Shown: piece by piece, positions 1 through 6,755 of the stretch
Layout of the letters: each line of letters opens with the position of its first letter
Numbering within the stretch: position 1 is the first letter of the stretch
DNA from: DAOUAJ01 sp034433615
Lineage (GTDB): Bacteria; Chloroflexota; Anaerolineae; DUEN01
DNA length: 9,461 nt
Assembly (NCBI GenBank): GCA_034433615.1
Contig: DAOUAJ010000082.1
Coordinates: 1-9,461 of the forward strand
Direction of reading: 5' to 3'
The notes under the pieces: model-generated
What the model saw: the letters and a program-made list of their open reading frames with translations, nothing else
The model's database searches: none
Told to the model about the DNA's origin: nothing
Program-made: the position numbers and the translations under genes

Positions 1-485
1 CCGGGGACATCAGGACGCGTCCAGGCCGGGCTGCCGTCCAACACGGCGATCAGTTGCAAGCCTCGAAGGCTAGCCGCGTCCACCAGGCGATCCCACGGAG
101 TCCAGTCGAAGACGCCAGGCTGTGGCTCGATGGCATCCCAGGGGAAAGGTTGCCGCACCCAGGTAAGCCCGGCCGCCGAGATCGCGTCCAGCGTAGCTGC
201 TATCCCCGCGTCGTCTGCCTGCTCCAGCGTTATGTTGACCCCTATCCGCAGCGGACCACCTTTCGGAGCCAGGGAGCCAGGGTGCCAGAGGGCAGAGGAG
301 CCGAGGTGCAGAGGTGGATTTACCCCTGCCCCTCCACACCCCAGCATCTCTGCCCCCCTGCTTAGACAATAGGCCGTAGAGGGTGGAGCCGGCGGTATGT
401 CCGGAAGGATCACTGCTCCAATGGCCAGGGCTGCCATCGCCAGCAGCCACATCACAGACTGTCGGCGCAACAGGGGAAGGCGCAT
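1..485 (-). CDS. Secreted or membrane-anchored glycoside-hydrolase-like protein, N-terminal 161 residues (truncated by window edge)
   Basis: The minus-strand frame is open from an ATG at 485 to the window edge, so the C-terminus is missing. Residues 1-11 are basic and 12-28 hydrophobic (MWLLAMAALAIGAVILP), which is a signal peptide or single membrane anchor; there is no convincing lipobox. Residues 30-77 are a low-complexity linker rich in Pro, Gly and Ser. From residue 80 the chain looks like the first strands of a TIM-barrel glycoside hydrolase (GH5/GH39/GH42-like): RIGVN (80-84), TWVRQ (108-112), PWDAIEPQPGVFDW (115-128) and IAVLDGSPAW (146-155). The catalytic glutamates of such families lie further on and are not visible, so family and substrate are open. 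No Shine-Dalgarno precedes the ATG. An in-frame GTG at 521 with AAGGG eight bases upstream is an alternative start, but it lies inside the terminator hairpin. The gene follows the ABC operon on the same strand. The fold call is fairly safe; an exact enzyme name is not. Confidence 0.72.
   Translation of the reverse strand, partial: MRLPLLRRQSVMWLLAMAALAIGAVILPDIPPAPPSTAYCLSRGAEMLGCGGAGVNPPLHLGSSALWHPGSLAPKGGPLRIGVNITLEQADDAGIAATLDAISAAGLTWVRQPFPWDAIEPQPGVFDWTPWDRLVDAASLRGLQLIAVLDGSPAWTRPDVP
267..314. repeat. Degenerate octamer tandem repeat inside the hydrolase gene
   Basis: On the plus strand six consecutive 8-base units can be read: AGCCAGGG, AGCCAGGG, TGCCAGAG, GGCAGAGG, AGCCGAGG, TGCAGAGG. 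The first two are identical and the rest are diverged. The tract is strongly purine-rich on plus and is followed by a pyrimidine-rich stretch to about 360; GGGCAGAG (290-297) and CTCTGCCC (348-355) are complementary. The repeat codes for residues 58-73 of the linker between signal peptide and barrel. Because the unit is not a multiple of three, its protein readout shifts frame from unit to unit, yet the overall frame stays open. Confidence 0.5.
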
Positions 486-500
486 AGGTTCACAGTTCAA

Positions 501-544
501 ATAAAACCCGAAGGGCCTCACGTTAAAGACCCTTCGGGTTTTAT
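501..544 (-). terminator. Rho-independent terminator of the ABC exporter operon
   Basis: A perfect 15-base inverted repeat (501-515 and 530-544) has the arm sequence ATAAAACCCGAAGGG, separated by 14 bases. On the minus-strand RNA the stem can extend inward by about three more pairs (one of them G-U), leaving a loop of about 8 nt. The 3' arm ends in GGGUUUUAUUU, a good U-tract. It begins 31 bases after the stop of the last ATPase gene, so it terminates that operon. The symmetric A/T ends would also let it work on plus-strand transcripts. It stands only 15 bases before the ATG of the hydrolase gene on the same strand. Confidence 0.9.
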
Positions 545-574
545 CCCCGTCCTTTCCGGATACCCTCAGCTCTG

Positions 575-1276
575 CTAGACGATCTGACCGTCCCTGAGTT
601 GCAAGGCGTAATCCACGTATTCATCTACCAGCGCGTCATGGGAGGCTAGCAAGAAGGTCACGTGCTCTTCCTCCACAATGCGTCGGAATAGGGCGAGGAT
701 CTCGCGGGCAGTAACGCTGTCCAACTCGCCCGTGGGCTCATCTGCCAGGATCAGTTGGGGGCTATTGGCCAGAGCGCGAGCGATGGCCACCCGCTGTTGC
801 TGACCACCGGACATCTCGTAGGGGCGGTGGTGAATCCATTTGCTCAGGCCTACCAGATCCAGGCAGTACAACGTCCGCTCGTGGCGCTCCTTGCCACGCA
901 CGCCAGCAATACGTAGCATTAACTCTACATTCTCATAAGCAGAAAGGGTGGGCAGCAAACCGAATGACTGGAAGATGAACCCCACCCGTTCCCGTCGCCA
1001 GTAGGTAAGCTGCCGGTCGTTCAGGTTGGCAAGCTCACGGCCAAAGACCCGTACGACGCCGGAGGTAGGACGGTCGAGCCCGCCAATGCAGTTAAGCAAA
1101 GTGGTCTTGCCGCTGCCTGAGCGCCCTTTCAGAGCAACAAAATAACCGGCTTCAACCTTGAGATTGACACCGCGCAGGGCTTGTACTTCGCTCGAGCCTA
1201 CCTTATAAACACGCCACAGGTCTTCGGTCTCGACGACGTAGCCATTCAAGATGGAATTGAAATCTTGTTCCATCAT
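575..1276 (-). CDS. ABC exporter ATP-binding protein, MacB/LolD-type (233 aa)
   Basis: This is the cytoplasmic nucleotide-binding subunit that hydrolyses ATP for the FtsX-type permease two genes upstream. All motifs are present: Walker A GRSGSGKT (51-58), Q-loop FIFQSFGLLP with Q103, signature MSGGQQQR (155-162), Walker B LILADE with catalytic E180, D-loop GELDS, and switch H213. The length and the phrase ALRGVNL before Walker A fit the MacB/LolD/YknY class. The start ATGATG overlaps the TGA of the upstream ATPase by four bases, and AGAGG lies 5-9 bases before it, indicating translational coupling. The D-loop has Glu where LolD and MacB usually have Asn or Ala. It ends shortly after the core, with no extra domain, unlike its partner. 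The terminator follows 30 bases downstream. Confidence 0.93.
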   Translation of the reverse strand: MMEQDFNSILNGYVVETEDLWRVYKVGSSEVQALRGVNLKVEAGYFVALKGRSGSGKTTLLNCIGGLDRPTSGVVRVFGRELANLNDRQLTYWRRERVGFIFQSFGLLPTLSAYENVELMLRIAGVRGKERHERTLYCLDLVGLSKWIHHRPYEMSGGQQQRVAIARALANSPQLILADEPTGELDSVTAREILALFRRIVEEEHVTFLLASHDALVDEYVDYALQLRDGQIV

Positions 1277-2298
1277 CGCTTCCTCTCACTCTCGCCATCG
1301 CGCCGCCAGCGGCCCCAGAGGCCACGCAGCCCGCGCGCCTTCGGCACCGGCACTAGCTCGGAGACCGGCGTCTCCGCTGCTCGCGTATGAGCGGACTGAG
1401 GCGCTGGCCGAATCAGGATGCCCTCCTCGGTCAACTCCAGTCGGGCACGCCCCTTGATATTGAATTGCTCCAGATACTCTTTCGGCACTTGCAGGCGACC
1501 GGCCGAATCCAGCACGACCAGTTCTTCAAAGATATCCTCTTCCTGAACGAGATCGCCCTCAGTGGCCAACTCGTTGTTGGATGAGGCCATTACCCCGGCC
1601 TGGCGCACCGTTTCACTGGCCGTCTTGCCATCGCGAATGGCCACCACCCGGTTGACGTGATGAGCGAGGCCAGGATCGTGGCTGACGATCAGAGTCGTCA
1701 GCCCATACTGGCGGTTGAGGTCTTGAAAGGTCTTATAAATCGTCAGCGCCGTGGCCGAGTCCACTTCACCGGTTGGCTCATCGGCCAGAAGTAATGAGGG
1801 ATTGTTGGCCAGGGCGACGGCAATAGCCACGCGTTGCTGCTCACCGCCAGACAACTGCCCAAGCTGATGATACTGCCGCTCGGCCAGCCCCACGGCCTCA
1901 AGCAACTCTTTAGCACGTTGGCGCTTCTTCCGCCCTGTCTGGCCGGCCAACGTCATGGGCAACTCCACATTCTCCAGCGCGTTCAGGTAGGGGATCAGAT
2001 TACGGGCACCCTGTTGCCAGACGAACCCTACCTTGGCGCGGCGATAACGGTTGAGGGCAGCATCCGACATCTTGAGCAGATCGTAGCCATCTACCCACAC
2101 GCGCCCGGCCGAGGGTCGGTCAAGGCCTCCTAAGATGTTCATCAGCGTGGATTTACCGCTGCCGCTGGCACCGACGATGCCTAACAGCTCACCCGGGGCC
2201 ACGACCAAATCCAGACCCTGCAAGGCCACAACCTCAAGGTCGGCAACCTTGTAGATTTTGACCAGGTTATCGCAGATGATAAAAGGTTCTTGTGTCAT
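1273..2298 (-). CDS. ABC exporter ATPase with C-terminal SpoVT/AbrB-like domain (341 aa)
   Basis: This is the second ATPase of the exporter, about 110 residues longer than its partner. The core is intact: Walker A GASGSGKS (43-50), Q-loop FVWQQGARNLIP with Q95, signature LSGGEQQR (149-156), Walker B LLLADE with E174, D-loop GEVDS, and switch H207. After an acidic linker (about 243-259), residues 258-300 match the swapped-hairpin AbrB pattern: VLDSAGRLQVPKEYLEQF, then NIKGRARLEL and GILIRPAP. This is the fold of AbrB, SpoVT and MazE-type DNA-binding proteins. The C-terminal 25 residues are rich in Arg/Lys and Trp. The start lies one base after the permease stop (TAA T ATG), so translation is coupled. 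Whether the extra domain binds DNA, dimerises or contacts another protein cannot be told from sequence. The ATPase call is very safe; the AbrB call rests on pattern recognition. Confidence 0.92.
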   Translation of the reverse strand: MTQEPFIICDNLVKIYKVADLEVVALQGLDLVVAPGELLGIVGASGSGKSTLMNILGGLDRPSAGRVWVDGYDLLKMSDAALNRYRRAKVGFVWQQGARNLIPYLNALENVELPMTLAGQTGRKKRQRAKELLEAVGLAERQYHQLGQLSGGEQQRVAIAVALANNPSLLLADEPTGEVDSATALTIYKTFQDLNRQYGLTTLIVSHDPGLAHHVNRVVAIRDGKTASETVRQAGVMASSNNELATEGDLVQEEDIFEELVVLDSAGRLQVPKEYLEQFNIKGRARLELTEEGILIRPAPQSAHTRAAETPVSELVPVPKARGLRGLWGRWRRDGESERKR

Positions 2299-2299
2299 A

Positions 2300-5227
2300 T
2301 TACGCTGTCTCCCCTAGTTTAACGGCCTGGAAGATCTTCATGCGTAAGAGCAACGCCACCAGCACCACCAGGGCGACGACGAACAGCAGGCCGAACAGGG
2401 CGTAGATGCGGAGAATGGCCGGCCAGGCGATCTCCACCAGGAAAGGCGGGACGCGAGCCGACGGACCGCTGCCCACTTGCAGGTAGGGGATAAATAGCTC
2501 GCTGACCCAGGCGCCCAGGCCCGTGCCCGCCAGCAACCCCATCAAGATCAGGAAGGCCAACTCCCACGCCAGGAACGCCGTCATTTGCCCGGATGAGAGG
2601 CCGATGGCCCGCAAGATGCCCAGCTCGATGAAACGACGGCGGAAGGAGAAGAGGGCGTAAAGCAGGAAGCCCAACACCGTCAATAGCGCCGCGGCTGCGA
2701 ATCCTACGGAGAGCAAACCGAACAACCCCTGACGTTCCGGGCGCCGTTGCTCTTCAGAAACTTTGAGGAGCGAGGCATCCCAGTCCAACACTCGCAGGTT
2801 CAGATCGCGCACACCTTCCACGAGCTGATTGTAGTCCACGTTCGGATCGGTCTTCAGCCAGACATCGTAGGGAAATTGTCCCCCTGCCCGTTCGAAGAGA
2901 TAATCCAGGTTGCCCACAAAGAGCGGCCCCTCTTCCGGATACCAGGTGGGGAACAGGTCTATGCCTCCGACGACCTTCATGTCCAGCTCGTTGCGCTGCC
3001 CGTAGGTATCCACCGTCACGCGGATGGTGTCGCCCACGTTCAGGGCGTGCTGAGCCATGAAGTCACGGGGGATCAGCACCCCATCCGGGGCGACTGCTAA
3101 CGCGTTCATCAATGCGCCCAGGGTAGCCGGGGCAAAATCCCGGCGCCAGAACGCCACCTGTGGAAAGTCAATCCGATCCACGCCGATGAACGTGCCTGTC
3201 TGCGTCCCCCCGCTCAGTCGGGTGCTGGCTGAGTAGCGCCCGACGCGCGCGGCCGCCAACACCCCTGGAGCTTTGAGGTGCTCAGACACCGGCAGGAAGA
3301 GCCAGCGCGGGCCCTGCTCTTCTTCCTCGGCAGGCGCGGTCTGAGATGATGTGGTCGCACCTTGACCGCCACCGAATCCGAAAGCCCCACCCCCCTCCGT
3401 TTCCGTGCTTTCACCTAACTCGACCAGACTCATGTCGGCACCGATCTTGTAGTAGGTCTGATCGTACAGGTGATTGTCCAGCGTCTGTGCCAGTGAGGCG
3501 GTGAAAGCCGACAGGCTAAGGGTCAACACCAAAAGCACCAGGGGCGCTGAGTAGAACCCAGGCGTGCGCGAGAGGTGACGGGCTGCTAACAGAGTGCCCA
3601 CACCGCTGGTATGAGCGGCTACCCACGCGATGCCGGCCATGATGGCCGGCAAGACGCGCAGCAGAAAGAGCGTGAGGGCAAAAATGCCCAGAGCGGGGAC
3701 CAGAAAGAGCAGTGGGTTCTGGAAGGGATCGTTAACGAAGCTCCCCCCGGCTACAGGCAGGGCGATGCTGCCCTGCTGGCGCAGCAGATAAGCACCATAA
3801 GCCGCCGGGATGAGCAGCAACAGATCCATCCAGGCCCGTTGCCACCAGGGCGGTCGCAATGATCGGGCTCGCTCTTGCTTGTAGGTGACGATGGTGTGGC
3901 GGGCCGCGCCAACAGTGGGCACCACCTGCGCCACCAGAGCCAGACCAACTGCCGCTATACCAAAGCGCAATGTCGCTGCCGTCACACCCACGCGCAGCTC
4001 AGACTGGGCCGTAAAGTTCAAGAAGCTGCGCGCCCTGCCGATCACATGAGCGATCATCTCACCAACCGGTGAACCGATAGCCAGCGCTAACACCCCCAGC
4101 AACAAGCCTTCCAGAGCTGCAATCCCGACCACTTGAATCGCTGTAGCTCCCCGACTGCGCAGCACAGCGATCTCGTTCCGTTGCCGGCCTACCGAGAGCC
4201 CCACGACCAGGCCGATGAATGCCAAGATCAGGCCGATGATAGGGACGCTGAAGGCGTAGAGCAGGATCGTGAGCAACGCAGCGGCACGCTGGTATTTCTG
4301 CAGAGCGTCCACCGGCGATACGTCTAGACTGGTGTTCGGCAAAAGAGAAGACACCCGTTGACGCACCGCCGTGATGCGGGCGAGAAGGGGACCCGCATCG
4401 CTGGAGTGGACATTCGAGCCGTCCATGACCAGATACCACAGCCCCAGGTAAACCTCATCCTCCAGATAGGGGCTGATGCGCCCCAGAAAAGTCTCCTCTG
4501 GGATCAGGAGCAGGTCGTCCAGGGCTGCCGGATTGTAGAACCAGAACGGCTCTTTGGGGTCCGTCGCTTTCCAGACCCCGGCGATGTGCACCGGGATCTG
4601 GATGGATCGCCCCCCCTGCGCCGCGCGCCGATCAAAGGCGATGTACGTCTCGCCAACTTGTAAGCCCAACTCCAGGGCGCGCGCCTCGCTCACCAGCACG
4701 TCCACCACGCTGTCCTGTGAAGAGACCGCCACAGCCGGGAAGTTGCCCTCCAGGATGGTGATGTGGTTTTGCAGGTCGCTGACAAAAGCAAAACTCACCC
4801 AGGCTAGTGGCTGTTTAGTGTCTGCATAGGCGATGTCTTCCTGGGGAAACAGCCGGAAGTTGTTGGTCTTGAAATGCCGCACCATAAAAGTGCGGGGCAG
4901 CCCCAGGGCCGGTCCGGCCGGCCCGGACAGATACTGATCCACCGGCTGGGCCTCTTCCCATTGGACGGCACCGTGCCAGGCGCCCAGGTAACGGAACATG
5001 AAAGCGAACGGTGGGCGAGTGACAGACCCGCCCGTCTCGGGCGATCCTCCTGAGAGTTCCTCCCGCAAGATGCGGTAGTAGACCGCGTCAGCGTACAGAG
5101 GGACGCTCATAGTCAGCGCCACAGAGGTGATCAGGCCCAGCGTGGTTGCCAGCGCCAACCCACGCTGAGAGAAAAGGCGCTTAGCGGCCACGACGAAGAC
5201 CGCCCATGCACGAAGTATTGCGCTCAT
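2300..5227 (-). CDS. Large ABC exporter permease with two FtsX domains (975 aa)
   Basis: This is the membrane subunit of the exporter. I see about ten hydrophobic segments: roughly 25-47, 316-346, 366-390, 420-440, 466-484, 505-530, 556-580, 834-860, 883-908 and 935-962. Two FtsX-type units stand at about 316-445 (with RQRNEIAVLRSRGAT, 348-362) and 834-970 (with RRRFIELGILRAIGLS, 863-878); that cytoplasmic phrase after the first helix is the family hallmark and contacts the ATPase. Extracellular domains lie at about 48-315 and 585-830, the second carrying a Gly/Glu-rich insert. With two FtsX units in one chain it resembles a fused dimer, whereas MacB has one unit per chain, so each half could take one of the two ATPases. 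The gene starts 14 bases after the adaptor gene. The substrate is unknown; lipids, peptides or glycolipids are possible for this class. Confidence 0.92.
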   Translation of the reverse strand: MSAILRAWAVFVVAAKRLFSQRGLALATTLGLITSVALTMSVPLYADAVYYRILREELSGGSPETGGSVTRPPFAFMFRYLGAWHGAVQWEEAQPVDQYLSGPAGPALGLPRTFMVRHFKTNNFRLFPQEDIAYADTKQPLAWVSFAFVSDLQNHITILEGNFPAVAVSSQDSVVDVLVSEARALELGLQVGETYIAFDRRAAQGGRSIQIPVHIAGVWKATDPKEPFWFYNPAALDDLLLIPEETFLGRISPYLEDEVYLGLWYLVMDGSNVHSSDAGPLLARITAVRQRVSSLLPNTSLDVSPVDALQKYQRAAALLTILLYAFSVPIIGLILAFIGLVVGLSVGRQRNEIAVLRSRGATAIQVVGIAALEGLLLGVLALAIGSPVGEMIAHVIGRARSFLNFTAQSELRVGVTAATLRFGIAAVGLALVAQVVPTVGAARHTIVTYKQERARSLRPPWWQRAWMDLLLLIPAAYGAYLLRQQGSIALPVAGGSFVNDPFQNPLLFLVPALGIFALTLFLLRVLPAIMAGIAWVAAHTSGVGTLLAARHLSRTPGFYSAPLVLLVLTLSLSAFTASLAQTLDNHLYDQTYYKIGADMSLVELGESTETEGGGAFGFGGGQGATTSSQTAPAEEEEQGPRWLFLPVSEHLKAPGVLAAARVGRYSASTRLSGGTQTGTFIGVDRIDFPQVAFWRRDFAPATLGALMNALAVAPDGVLIPRDFMAQHALNVGDTIRVTVDTYGQRNELDMKVVGGIDLFPTWYPEEGPLFVGNLDYLFERAGGQFPYDVWLKTDPNVDYNQLVEGVRDLNLRVLDWDASLLKVSEEQRRPERQGLFGLLSVGFAAAALLTVLGFLLYALFSFRRRFIELGILRAIGLSSGQMTAFLAWELAFLILMGLLAGTGLGAWVSELFIPYLQVGSGPSARVPPFLVEIAWPAILRIYALFGLLFVVALVVLVALLLRMKIFQAVKLGETA

Positions 5228-5241
5228 CCCGATCGTTGCCC

Positions 5242-6624
5242 CTATTGCCCTATCACGACCTGCCCCACGGTCAGGCCCTCTTTGATCTCCACACGATCTT
5301 CACCTTCGATGCCGACCTTGATGTCTACGCGCCGCTGGGCTTCACCATCTTGCACGACCACGACCTTTCGGCCTTCGAAGGTGCGTACTGCTTGCGGTGG
5401 CAGCCAAAGCACATTGTCCTTCCGCTCCAACAGGACGGTCACGCGCGCCAGGTCGCCCATCTCAAACCCGGCTTCAACAGCGTTTGCCTCCAGGGTCACG
5501 CGCGTGCTCTTGTCCTCCTCCTCCACCTTGGTGCTGCCGCCGCCGCTGCCATAGGGATACGGTAATCTCCGAATGCTTCCCTTGATCTCCTGGCCAGGCC
5601 GGCTGACCAGCACGACGGTGACCGGCATGCCCTCAGCCAGGTCCTGCAATTGCGTGCTCACCAGATCAGCGCTCACCTCTAACGCACGGGGGTCGGCTAC
5701 GGTCGCTACAGGTTTGAAAGCATCCACGGGGCGGCCTTCCGAAAGGGTGATGGAGAGCACCTGTCCATCAAAGGGTGCGATGATCTGCGCGTCGGCGATG
5801 GCCGCCTCCAACTTCTGCACGTTTAAGGAAGCCCGCTCTACATCGTTCTTCAGTAACGGGTCAACCCCCTTGCTGAGCTCGTCCAGCGCGATCTGCGCCA
5901 GCTCCACCTGGCGTTCCTGAATGGCTACCTCATATTGGTGAGTAGCGATGGCCTGCATCGCCAGATCGTAAGCTGCCTTGGCTTGTGCATGACTCAACGT
6001 CGCCTGCTGTAAAGCAACAGCCTGCGGCAGCATCCCTGCATCGCTGCGTGAGGCGATCGCGTTGTATTCTTCCTGAGCACGCCTCAACTCGATCTCAGCT
6101 CTCTCCAGGTCAGCCTCAGCCTGGGTCTTGCGCGGTGTAGGATCCTGCGCTTTAACGATCGCCAGGTTAAGCTTGGCGATCTCCAGACTCACTTGGGCAC
6201 GCCGGATAGCATTCTGCAGCTCGCTCTCCGCCGCGTCCAGACGTACCTGGGCTCGCTCCAACTCTAATTGAGCTGAGACGAGCTCCCGCTCCAGGTCTTC
6301 AATCTCCAGGTCCGCCAATACCTGGCCAGCCTTCACCATGTCATTGCGCCGGACGAAGACGTGACGGACGCGGCCGCTGGTGCGGAAGAAGAGCTCTTTC
6401 TCGACAACCGGGGCGATCCGTCCGGTGAACTGAAGCTGCTTGATCACCTCCCCCTGCTGCACCCGATAAGTCGGCTTGATCGGCACGATCGGTGTGGGGA
6501 TGGGGGTAGGGGTTGGCTCCTCGCGCGCGGGCATCCGCGAACGGCCGGTGGGCAACAGCGCACATCCCGTTACAGCGATCAAGGTCACCAGTAATGCAGC
6601 GAAACGTGCTGCTCGTCGCATCAT
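5242..6624 (-). CDS. HlyD/MacA-like periplasmic adaptor lipoprotein (460 aa)
   Basis: This is the adaptor subunit of the exporter, anchored by a lipid on the outer face of the membrane. The frame is open up to 6732, but I place the start at the ATGATG at 6624 because GAGGAGG lies six bases before it and a lipoprotein signal begins there: MMRRAARF, a hydrophobic stretch, then AVTGC with lipid-modified C21. A Thr/Pro linker (about 36-51) follows. The first lipoyl half is at about 76-108 (RTSGRVRHVFVRRNDMVKAG), a long Ala/Glu/Leu coiled-coil hairpin at 111-275, the second lipoyl half at 280-312 (IIAPFDGQVLSITLSEG), then beta-barrel and membrane-proximal domains ending GLTVGQVVIG. No TolC-like gene is near, as in Gram-positive YknX-type systems. 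A GSGGGS-containing loop (about 359-364) interrupts the barrel. The role is sure; the substrate is not. Confidence 0.92.
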   Translation of the reverse strand: MMRRAARFAALLVTLIAVTGCALLPTGRSRMPAREEPTPTPIPTPIVPIKPTYRVQQGEVIKQLQFTGRIAPVVEKELFFRTSGRVRHVFVRRNDMVKAGQVLADLEIEDLERELVSAQLELERAQVRLDAAESELQNAIRRAQVSLEIAKLNLAIVKAQDPTPRKTQAEADLERAEIELRRAQEEYNAIASRSDAGMLPQAVALQQATLSHAQAKAAYDLAMQAIATHQYEVAIQERQVELAQIALDELSKGVDPLLKNDVERASLNVQKLEAAIADAQIIAPFDGQVLSITLSEGRPVDAFKPVATVADPRALEVSADLVSTQLQDLAEGMPVTVVLVSRPGQEIKGSIRRLPYPYGSGGGSTKVEEEDKSTRVTLEANAVEAGFEMGDLARVTVLLERKDNVLWLPPQAVRTFEGRKVVVVQDGEAQRRVDIKVGIEGEDRVEIKEGLTVGQVVIGQ

Positions 6625-6630
6625 TAAGTA

Positions 6631-6637
6631 CCTCCTC
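6631..6637 (-). promoter_or_regulatory. Consensus Shine-Dalgarno that fixes the adaptor start
   Basis: On the minus strand GAGGAGG is followed by TACTTA and then ATGATG. This near-perfect ribosome binding site supports 6624 (or the adjacent Met at 6621) over the ATGs at 6732 and 6717, which would put the lipoprotein signal in the middle of the protein. Confidence 0.85.
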
Positions 6638-6642
6638 AATAA

Positions 6643-6671
6643 ATTATAAATTATAGCACTGTACCTGGCAA
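6643..6671 (-). promoter_or_regulatory. Sigma-70-type promoter with tandem -10 boxes for the exporter operon
   Basis: On the minus strand there is TTGCCA (6666-6671), a spacer of 17 bases, and a perfect TATAAT (6643-6648). A second perfect TATAAT sits at 6650-6655, preceded by TGC, which makes an extended -10 (TGnTATAAT). The first arrangement would start transcription at about 6636, inside the Shine-Dalgarno; the extended -10 would start it at about 6643 and leave a leader of some 20 bases, so the latter is more likely the working site. The promoter lies in the 131-base gap after the binding-protein gene and shows that the exporter genes can be expressed independently of it. Confidence 0.7.
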
Positions 6672-6755
6672 GGCCCCCGCTCCACCCCCTTTCAAGGGTA
6701 GGTTTTTTCAAGCGCATCCATTCCTGGCTCAAAAGAGGTGGCTTGGAGGGCCATT

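Noticed and set aside
70..450. Minus-strand frame of 126 residues overlapping the hydrolase gene
   Set aside because: Its residues are a Gly/Arg/Ser-rich out-of-frame reading. The neighbouring frame from 485 has a signal peptide and a recognisable barrel sequence.
6681..6700. Short hairpin (CCCTT-GA-AAGGG) between the binding-protein and adaptor genes as a terminator
   Set aside because: The stem is only five or six pairs and is followed by G-rich sequence, not a T-tract.
6625..6732. N-terminal extension of the adaptor to the ATG at 6732
   Set aside because: It would bury the lipoprotein signal 36 residues into the protein and would run through the promoter. The consensus Shine-Dalgarno points to 6624.
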